Shown piece after piece: positions 1 to 3,422 of a stretch of DNA of 5,846 bases. How positions within the stretch are numbered: the first letter of the stretch is position 1; every line of letters begins with the position of its first letter. The stretch is from Aquificaceae bacterium. GTDB lineage: Bacteria > Aquificota > Aquificia > Aquificales > Aquificaceae. Location: contig WGFS01000052.1 of NCBI GenBank assembly GCA_015492115.1, positions 1 through 5,846 on the forward strand, in the 5' to 3' direction. The notes below the pieces were generated by a model that was given only the letters and a program-made list of their open reading frames with translations, made no database searches and was not told the origin of the DNA. Position numbers and translations under genes: made by a program.

Positions 1-304
1 CCTGCTTTCTCCTTGCCCTGTATATGTCCGCAAGGGCTTCGCTGTCAAACTCTACGGAATACCCCCTTTGTTTCAGCCATCGGTAGAACTGCCTTACCGC
101 TTTTAGGATTTCCCTTATTGTGGACTCTTTCAGTCCTTTCTTCTGAAGACGCTCATAGAACTTTATCAGCTCTCTTCTGTCAAAGTCCACAAGGTCATCG
201 GTATAACCGGTAAGATGTTTAAGGAGGTGTTCCTTCGTTTCAACGGTCTTCGGATCTCTTATCTTCCTCAGCTCTTCAAGGTAGGTACCTACCAGCCATT
301 CCAT
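1..304 (-). CDS. Tyrosine recombinase/integrase, N-terminal part (runs off left edge)
   Basis: The 101 visible residues form a helical core-binding (SAM-like) domain of a phage-type tyrosine recombinase. Around residues 59-81 they read LKESTIREILKAVRQFYRWL followed by KQRG, the usual final helices of that domain (ST-x-x-x-x-L-x-A-x-x-x-F-Y-x-W-L). The catalytic R-H-R-Y domain lies beyond the window, so activity cannot be judged. Such enzymes cut and rejoin DNA at att or dif-like sites. The start is the ATG at 304. It is in the same frame as the upstream DUF2283 gene, whose TAA ends only 3 bases earlier. No good Shine-Dalgarno precedes it, so translation probably depends on re-initiation after the upstream gene. 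Its position at the edge of a co-directional accessory operon suggests the integrase of a mobile element. A chromosomal Xer-like recombinase is the alternative. Confidence 0.8.
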   Translation of the reverse strand, partial: MEWLVGTYLEELRKIRDPKTVETKEHLLKHLTGYTDDLVDFDRRELIKFYERLQKKGLKESTIREILKAVRQFYRWLKQRGYSVEFDSEALADIYRARRKQ

Positions 305-307
305 GGA

Positions 308-511
308 TTAAGCCGGTATGAGCTTAAGGGGTATTTCCGCCGGTTCTCCTTTGAACCTTTCGGTGAAGTGCTCTATCTCTATACCCACAACCTTCCCCTC
401 TTTATCGTAATCAAAAACAATTCCATCTATTACCTCTTCTGATTCCACACTCGGCACATCGATAAGTTCTATGTAAAGCGTGTCCGTGTCGGGGAAGTAA
501 TGCACTTTCAT
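308..511 (-). CDS. DUF2283 family protein, probable antitoxin
   Basis: This 67-residue protein matches the DUF2283 pattern almost throughout. It starts MKVHYFPDTDTLYIEL, continues with a Ser-Glu-Glu-Val segment near residues 23-28, then DGIVFDYDKEGKVVGIEIEH at about 29-48. The Y-x-x-x-x-D-x-L-Y-I opening and the D-Y-D-x-x-G-x-x-V-G-I-E-I strand are the family signature. Family members are often encoded beside small RelE/DUF4258-like toxins and are treated as antitoxins; that role is inferred here from context. The ATG at 511 overlaps the TGA of the upstream toxin-like frame (ATGA), and GGGGGTGG lies just upstream as ribosome binding site. The recombinase gene follows after 3 bases, so all three minus-strand genes should be on one transcript. 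Confidence 0.8.
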   Translation of the reverse strand: MKVHYFPDTDTLYIELIDVPSVESEEVIDGIVFDYDKEGKVVGIEIEHFTERFKGEPAEIPLKLIPA

Positions 512-752
512 CTATCCACCCCCTTTTTAAAATTTCTGTCAAAAAAAGCGTTATGCACAGTTTCGCCGTCTTGCAGAAATACAACCCTCAGATATTTATC
601 CGCTTCTTTTATATAAATCCATCTACGTATTCTTCCGTCCTCTTGCACTTCCTCTTTAACAAATTCTTTCCCTTGCCTCGCCATTTCTATCCACTCGGGT
701 TTAAGGTAATTACGTTAGCCATGAAGTATGGGGTGGCTTTGCCCCAGTCCAT
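508..752 (-). pseudogene. Small toxin-like protein (DUF4258/RelE-like), split by a -1 frame change
   Basis: Two adjoining frames make one sensible protein. The first starts at ATG 752 behind GGAGG/GAGG motifs, reads MDWGKATPYFMANVITLNPSG and stops at TAG 689-687. The second, one base back, is open from 714 to the TGA at 510-508. It reads LKPEWIEMARQGKEFVKEEV, and further on RRWIYIKEADKYLRVVFL and TVHNAFFDR. That second half has the look of small DUF4258/RelE-type toxins: a Tyr-Leu-Arg-Val-Val strand, then a D-G-E-T-V-H-N-A-F-F ending. The shift must occur between 717 and 687. Joined, the product is about 81 residues, a normal size for such toxins. The gene overlaps the DUF2283 antitoxin by 4 bases, the usual layout of a toxin-antitoxin pair. 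A 58-residue protein from ATG 684 is possible but lacks a good ribosome binding site. Decay by frameshift, a sequencing error or programmed slippage cannot be separated from the sequence alone. Confidence 0.6.
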
Positions 753-766
753 TTTCCTCGTTCCAG

Positions 767-807
767 CCTCCTACGGATAAATATACAATCCTTCAAAAAT
801 TCTTCAA
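767..807 (-). promoter_or_regulatory. Sigma70-type promoter and ribosome binding site for the toxin-antitoxin-recombinase unit
   Basis: On the minus strand TTGAAG (807-802) and TATATT (785-780) are separated by 16 bases, a good housekeeping-type pair. A GTAGGAGG ribosome binding motif follows at 774-767, about 14 bases before ATG 752, and a second GAGG lies at 759-756. The predicted transcript would start near 773-779, so the first GGAGG sits almost at its 5' end. The -35 box overlaps the inverted repeat at 803-829. Confidence 0.5.
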
Positions 808-829
808 CTTTTTATCTTAAAAAGTTGAA
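803..829. repeat. Perfect inverted repeat, 11-bp arms, 5-base spacer; possible operator
   Basis: TTCAACTTTTT (803-813) and AAAAAGTTGAA (819-829) are exact reverse complements around ATCTT. The element is AT-rich, and neither strand has a T-run right after the stem, so a strong intrinsic terminator is unlikely. It covers the -35 hexamer of the leftward promoter. Toxin-antitoxin modules usually repress themselves by binding such dyads, so an operator is the favoured reading. That is inference from position and symmetry. Confidence 0.55.
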
Positions 830-967
830 TCTTTGAAAAACAAGGCTCGGAGGAGCTAAATCTAAGGAAGTCCTTGGGTAAGGCTTACGGAAGCCTCTTT
901 ACTTAAGCTCTGAGTTTTTGAGCTTCGAAAGCCTATTCACCACCTTTGCCATGAAGCTCGGGTCTGG

Positions 968-996
968 TTGTAACTCTGGCACTACAAAACATAAAT
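968..996 (+). promoter_or_regulatory. Candidate promoter for the rightward operon
   Basis: TTGTAA (968-973) lies 16-17 bases ahead of CATAAAT (990-996), a moderate sigma70-like pair. It is the best candidate found upstream of the first plus-strand gene. A transcript starting near 1003 would carry the 1040-1079 dyad in its leader, ahead of the GGGAGG ribosome binding site at 1093-1098. The match is weak and unsupported by other evidence. Confidence 0.3.
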
Positions 997-1039
997 GCGG
1001 ATATGGCTTTACGACATGGAAGAAGAGCTGAGAAGCTTA

Positions 1040-1079
1040 TCTTACGCTACAAAGGGAAAATAACCAAAGTAGTGTAAGA
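1040..1079 (+). repeat. 40-bp dyad element, copy 1, in the leader of the SWIM gene
   Basis: TCTTACGCTAC (1040-1050) and GTAGTGTAAGA (1069-1079) are inverted copies of the same 11-mer with a single G/T difference, which would be a G-U pair in RNA. The spacer is 18 bases and ends in AACCAAA. A second copy with the same layout lies at 1518-1558. It stands 27 bases before the SWIM gene start, so it can act as a DNA operator or, once transcribed, as a stem in the leader. Confidence 0.65.
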
Positions 1080-1106
1080 CACTGACCTTTTCGGGAGGTA
1101 CCGCTC

Positions 1107-1556
1107 ATGAAAATCAAGGATCTTCATCCCTCCGTTAAAGACTGCCTTAAGAAGTATGTCATGAGCCTGAAGGTTTACTATAGAAGCAAAGGAATGGACT
1201 TGAAAACGGAGGATATACTCAAGGGCGTATCCGAAAAGCTGAAAGAGATACATATACTCTCGGTAGCAGGAAGTTCTGAAAACAGTATAGTCCTGATACA
1301 GACCGCAACGGAGAAAATTTACGATAGCGGGATAAGGGAGCTCCGCTATCACAGAGTAGCCTATGACAGGCTTAAAAAGAAAAGCTCCTGCACCTGCAAG
1401 TGGTTCGGAAAAAACAGAGTGTGTAAACACCTTCTTAAGGTTCTTCTCCTTCACCACCACGGAGGGAGCTTCTACAGGAGAAAGCTCTCTTATCCTGCCT
1501 ACAAGCAGAATCGCAAGTCTTACACTATAAAACGCATGAAAACCAAAGTAGCGTAA
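1107..1556 (+). CDS. SWIM zinc-finger protein
   Basis: This 149-residue basic protein carries a SWIM motif, C-x-C-x8-C-x-H, at C95, C97, C106 and H108 (CTCKWFGKNRVCKHLLK). SWIM fingers bind zinc and are found in proteins that contact DNA or proteins, including recombination mediators; the specific role here is not known. The first 90 residues are mostly helical and charged with no recognised domain. The Lys/Arg-rich tail (residues 122-149) could contact nucleic acid. Start is ATG 1107, with GGGAGG at 1093-1098. It is the first gene of the rightward operon. One dyad lies in its leader and a second overlaps its last 13 codons and stop, a hint of autoregulation, which is inference. A hairpin 15 bases after the stop separates it from the next gene. 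Confidence 0.85.
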   Translation: MKIKDLHPSVKDCLKKYVMSLKVYYRSKGMDLKTEDILKGVSEKLKEIHILSVAGSSENSIVLIQTATEKIYDSGIRELRYHRVAYDRLKKKSSCTCKWFGKNRVCKHLLKVLLLHHHGGSFYRRKLSYPAYKQNRKSYTIKRMKTKVA

Positions 1557-1558
1557 GA
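1518..1558 (+). repeat. 41-bp dyad element, copy 2, across the SWIM gene stop codon
   Basis: TCTTACACTAT (1518-1528) and GTAGCGTAAGA (1548-1558) repeat the arms of the element at 1040-1079, with a 19-base spacer that again ends in AACCAAA. From AACCAAA to the end (1541-1558) the two copies differ at only one of 18 positions. This copy encodes the last residues of the SWIM protein (SYTIKRMKTKVA) and includes the TAA. The pairing inside this copy is poorer (one A/C mismatch and one terminal T/G) than in copy 1. Confidence 0.65.
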
Positions 1559-1570
1559 AAAGCCAGGCTG

Positions 1571-1592
1571 AAGGGAGACGTTCGTCTCCCTT
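1571..1592 (+). promoter_or_regulatory. Intercistronic hairpin 1
   Basis: AAGGGAGAC (1571-1579) pairs with GTCTCCCTT (1584-1592) around the loop GTTC: 9 perfect base pairs. It lies between the SWIM stop and the next gene's AAGGAGG (1610-1616). The bases after the stem are TTATCACTCAAAA-like, not a T-tract, so it is a poor intrinsic terminator. An mRNA processing, stabilising or translational control stem is more likely. A further short pairing ACCTC (TAAG) GAGGT at 1604-1617 could cover the Shine-Dalgarno itself. Confidence 0.6.
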
Positions 1593-1624
1593 ATCACTCA
1601 AAAACCTCTAAGGAGGTAGAAACC

Positions 1625-1942
1625 ATGATTAAAAACGGCTTCTTATGTATACCTGTCGTTGATGAAGCCGGAGAACCGATCTTCATACCCGACGGCTTCT
1701 GTCTTTCGGAGATAGAGACTGACAGGGTAAGCTACCTTACCTTCAGGCGTCCTTCCGAAAATGCTTGGGAAACTCTGACTATGAACTTTTACGCAAAAGG
1801 CTTTAAAGCGGTCGTCTATCACATCGAGTATACGAAAGAGGTACTGAGGGAAGATTTCTCTCACGCATTTTACACACAGGAGTTCTCAACCTTCGGTCAG
1901 CTCAGAGATTTCTTCAAAGTTGAGCTTGCAAAAGCAGGTTGA
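1625..1942 (+). CDS. Unknown protein, 105 aa
   Basis: Not recognised. The protein is acidic-to-neutral, aromatic-rich, and appears as a compact alpha/beta fold: a beta-like start (FLCIPVVDEAGEPIFIPDGF, residues 6-25), a central section with several Phe/Tyr/Trp, and a helical end (FSTFGQLRDFFKVELAKAG). No membrane segment, zinc site or repeat is visible. Start is ATG 1625, with AAGGAGG at 1610-1616, an ideal distance. It is second in the operon, between the SWIM protein and the probable annealing protein, and is bounded by hairpins on both sides. Its placement suggests an accessory protein of the recombination or replication module, but nothing in the sequence fixes a function. Confidence 0.75.
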   Translation: MIKNGFLCIPVVDEAGEPIFIPDGFCLSEIETDRVSYLTFRRPSENAWETLTMNFYAKGFKAVVYHIEYTKEVLREDFSHAFYTQEFSTFGQLRDFFKVELAKAG

Positions 1943-1962
1943 AGGGGAGCCTCAGCTCCCCT
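1943..1962 (+). promoter_or_regulatory. Intercistronic hairpin 2
   Basis: AGGGGAGC (1943-1950) pairs with GCTCCCCT (1955-1962) around the loop CTCA: 8 perfect base pairs beginning at the base after the TGA stop. It precedes the AAGGAGGT of the annealing-protein gene by about 20 bases. A second small pairing, ACCT (1978-1981) with AGGT (1986-1989), could shield that Shine-Dalgarno. No T-tract follows, so a terminator is less likely than a translational or processing element. Confidence 0.6.
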
Positions 1963-1996
1963 CTTCTCAATAAAAAACCTTAAGGAGGTGTGAGCG

Positions 1997-2701
1997 ATGG
2001 AGAATGCTATTGTTAAGCTTCAGGCACCTGCACCCATACCTCAGGAGGCAACCTTTACCGACATACTTGAGAGAACAAAGAACAGGCTTGAGGAGCTGAT
2101 CAAAAGCAACCCGAACACTGTAATGGAGATCAACGGAAGGTATGAGATAACGAGACCGGTTGCCCTTGCGATTAAAGGCTTCATAAGGGACACCATCCTT
2201 GCAATAGGGGGTAGTGTAAGATTTTCCACATCGCAACCCCAGGTTATAGAAGAGACTCAAGAACTCACCGTAAAAGTTGAATGTCTTATATCACTGCCGA
2301 GCGGGCAGGTCCTGGAAGAGTCCGCTCTCGGAAGTTGCTCCATGGGAGAGATTTCCGCAAAGAATGAGAAGAACATAAGGACCTACCACGATGCTGTGGC
2401 CACTGCGGAGACCAGAGCTATAAAGAGACTCATAGAACACATACTCGGGGAGGACGTGATAAACAGGCTCATACTTGAGGTTAAGGGTAGTTTTGAGCCT
2501 CAGGACAAAGAGGAGCTGATAAAGAGGATTCTTGAGAGAGTCAGGAGAATAAACGAACAGAGACAGAAGAAGGGTAAAAAGCCTATCACCGTAAAGTTCT
2601 TTATTGAAGAGGCACGGAAGAGAGGATGGATAAACTCAAAAGGAAGCTCCCTTGAGGATTTAACTGAAGAAGAGCTCAAGAGGATCCTTAAAAGTCTTTA
2701 A
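1997..2701 (+). CDS. Probable single-strand annealing protein (Rad52/ERF-like recombinase)
   Basis: This 234-residue protein has the layout of a phage annealase. Residues 15-75 are helical, then strands near 88-112 (ELTVKVECLISLPSGQVLEE), then a conserved-looking block YHDAVATAETRAIKRLIE at 130-147. The A-x-A-E-T-R-A-x-K-R pattern resembles the helix in Rad52-type annealases (A-V-T-D-A-x-K-R-A). Such proteins coat single-stranded DNA and pair complementary strands; phages encode them beside an exonuclease, as is the case here. Residues 170-234 form a charged helical tail, perhaps for partner binding. Start is ATG 1997, behind AAGGAGGT at 1982-1989. The assignment rests on motif resemblance and on the nearby nuclease, so family membership is tentative. 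A different nucleic-acid-binding viral protein remains possible. Confidence 0.5.
   Translation: MENAIVKLQAPAPIPQEATFTDILERTKNRLEELIKSNPNTVMEINGRYEITRPVALAIKGFIRDTILAIGGSVRFSTSQPQVIEETQELTVKVECLISLPSGQVLEESALGSCSMGEISAKNEKNIRTYHDAVATAETRAIKRLIEHILGEDVINRLILEVKGSFEPQDKEELIKRILERVRRINEQRQKKGKKPITVKFFIEEARKRGWINSKGSSLEDLTEEELKRILKSL
2211..2221 (+). repeat. Isolated copy of the dyad 11-mer inside the annealase gene
   Basis: GTAGTGTAAGA here is identical to the right arm of the dyad at 1069-1079. No matching left arm or AACCAAA is seen upstream, so it is a half-site at most. It encodes part of GGSVRF of the annealing protein. It may be chance, although an exact 11-mer match in a window this size is uncommon. 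Confidence 0.35.
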
Positions 2702-2713
2702 AAACCTAAGTGA

Positions 2714-2735
2714 AGAGGGAGCATTCGCTCCCTCT
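2714..2735 (+). promoter_or_regulatory. Intercistronic hairpin 3
   Basis: AGAGGGAGC (2714-2722) pairs with GCTCCCTCT (2727-2735) around the loop ATTC: 9 perfect base pairs, in the gap after the annealing-protein gene. The sequence after it, GATCCCTTAAAA, recurs almost unchanged after hairpin 4 (AATCCCTTAAAA). TCCCT at 2739-2743 can pair with AGGGA at 2757-2761, within the downstream GGGAGGT ribosome binding site. Confidence 0.6.
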
Positions 2736-2773
2736 CGATCCCTTAAAAACTCAAATAGGGAGGTAGGAACGCC

Positions 2774-3025
2774 ATGGAAAGAGCTTTAGGTCTTCTCATG
2801 CTAATAACACTGCCTCTGGCTGCGGTTACAAATCTATTCAGAGCTGTCGGCTTCTACGCGGAGAGGGTGGGCAAGCTTGCTGTTTACGGGACTCTCCTCG
2901 TGTTTTTAGGCAGAAGAGGAGCGGACATGGTTATAAAGATGGAGGCAAAAAGGTTAAGGAAGCAGAGTATAGAACTGTGGCGCAGAAGGGAAAGGCTTAT
3001 GTCCTTTAAGGAGGGGATGAGATGA
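2774..3025 (+). CDS. Small membrane protein, 83 aa
   Basis: The first half is hydrophobic: one segment at about residues 4-22 (ALGLLMLITLPLAAVTNLF) and a weaker one at about 34-46 (KLAVYGTLLVFLG). The second half is a strongly basic amphipathic helix (residues 47-83, many Arg/Lys). One or two membrane passes with a positive cytoplasmic tail is the likely topology. Start is ATG 2774, with GGGAGGT at 2758-2764. Its TGA overlaps the next start (ATGA), so the two are translationally coupled. In size and pattern it resembles small phage membrane proteins such as holin-like or membrane-anchoring factors, but no family is recognised and a lysis role is not supported by a neighbouring endolysin. Confidence 0.7.
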   Translation: MERALGLLMLITLPLAAVTNLFRAVGFYAERVGKLAVYGTLLVFLGRRGADMVIKMEAKRLRKQSIELWRRRERLMSFKEGMR

Positions 3026-3363
3026 AGGATTTTATAGTCAGGGTTGAAGCCCCCTTTCAGCCTGCCCGTGAGCTCATTTGCGATTTCTGCGGGAGACCCC
3101 TTGAATACCCCTTCTATGCCTACATAAGCGTTCGTGGTAAAGAGATGTATCTCAGGGAGTACTTCTGCGAGAAGTGCCTGGGTATCTTCAAGGCTAAAGA
3201 GGTGGTGGATATAGAAGATACAGATGAAGCGGTCAGAGATGCAATATACGCAAACCTGAGGATGCCTTATCACGGTGTCATCGTTGAGATCAGAGACATA
3301 GAGGAAGCTTCGTTCCTGATAAACAATCCCTTTCTGATAGATCTCTGGGGAGAAAAGTTCTGA
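3022..3363 (+). CDS. Zinc-ribbon-like protein, 113 aa
   Basis: Two Cys pairs, C20-D-F-C23 and C49-E-K-C52, are 25 residues apart, which fits a single zinc-ribbon or treble-clef site. The first pair sits in a CDFCGRPLEYPFYAYI context, with beta strands between the pairs. The C-terminal half (residues 60-113) is acidic with alpha/beta character and no recognised motif. Zinc ribbons of this kind mediate nucleic-acid or protein binding; the exact role is unknown. Start is ATG 3022, overlapping the preceding TGA by 4 bases, with AAGGAGG at 3008-3014. The gene lies between the small membrane protein and the nuclease gene and is followed by hairpin 4. Confidence 0.75.
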   Translation: MKDFIVRVEAPFQPARELICDFCGRPLEYPFYAYISVRGKEMYLREYFCEKCLGIFKAKEVVDIEDTDEAVRDAIYANLRMPYHGVIVEIRDIEEASFLINNPFLIDLWGEKF

Positions 3364-3367
3364 ACGA

Positions 3368-3387
3368 AGGGAGGTATTCGCCTCCCT
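3368..3387 (+). promoter_or_regulatory. Intercistronic hairpin 4
   Basis: AGGGAGGT (3368-3375) pairs with GCCTCCCT (3380-3387) around ATTC: seven Watson-Crick pairs plus a closing T-G. It stands 4 bases after the stop of the zinc protein gene. Its 5' arm contains GGGAGG, a Shine-Dalgarno mimic, and its 3' arm contains CCTCC, which could instead pair with the GGAGG of the nuclease gene (3410-3414). The two pairings exclude each other, which would make a simple translational switch; this is inference. Confidence 0.6.
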
Positions 3388-3394
3388 CAATCCC

Positions 3395-3416
3395 TTAAAA
3401 GCTTTTAAAGGAGGTA
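3395..3416 (+). promoter_or_regulatory. Palindrome abutting the Shine-Dalgarno of the nuclease gene
   Basis: TTAAAAGCTTTTAA (3395-3408) is a perfect 14-bp palindrome ending inside the AAAGGAGGT ribosome binding site (3408-3416). It could be a protein-binding site, or in RNA a weak stem next to the start region. The strong Shine-Dalgarno sits 6 bases from GTG 3423 and decides that start. Confidence 0.4.
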
Positions 3417-3422
3417 AGAGCC

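Larger units (their letters stand above)
830..1092. other. Intergenic stretch without a convincing gene; three short hairpins and a coding-like remnant
   Basis: No frame here has both a start with a ribosome binding site and recognisable content. Three small hairpins follow each other: AAGG-AAGT-CCTT at 864-875, AGGCTT-ACGG-AAGCCT at 881-896, and AAGCTC/GAGCTT with a 9-base loop at 905-925. They could be a structured leader or small RNA, or divergent-region debris; none has a T-tract typical of a strong terminator. On the minus strand, 1036-899 is open for 45 codons and reads protein-like (for example VVKPYPHLCFVVPEL, then MAKVVNRLSKLK before TAA), but it has no proper start, so it may be the tail of a decayed gene. 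This stretch separates the leftward toxin-antitoxin/recombinase unit from the rightward operon. Confidence 0.4.

Noticed and set aside
13..442. Two plus-strand frames of 66 and 75 codons
   Set aside because: They lie antisense to the recombinase and DUF2283 genes, which match known families.
553..780. A 75-codon plus-strand frame
   Set aside because: Antisense to the split toxin gene; Phe/Pro/Ser-rich with no ribosome binding site.
915..947. Possible tRNA 3' end (TTCGAAA followed by TTCACCACC)
   Set aside because: The flanking bases do not form a T-stem or acceptor stem, and no anticodon arm is found upstream.
995..1063. 22-codon plus-strand frame starting ATGCGGATATGG
   Set aside because: No ribosome binding site, too short, and it runs into the dyad element.
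1047..1601. A 184-codon minus-strand frame
   Set aside because: Opposite the SWIM gene, whose C-x-C-x8-C-x-H motif and Shine-Dalgarno favour the plus strand.
1571..3387. Hairpins read as a CRISPR array or as intrinsic terminators
   Set aside because: They are single stems hundreds of bases apart with differing arm sequences, so not CRISPR. No T-tract follows any stem, and strong ribosome binding sites directly after them suggest the transcript continues.
2884..3390. A 168-codon minus-strand frame
   Set aside because: Antisense to the small membrane and zinc protein genes, which have good ribosome binding sites and an ATGA overlap.
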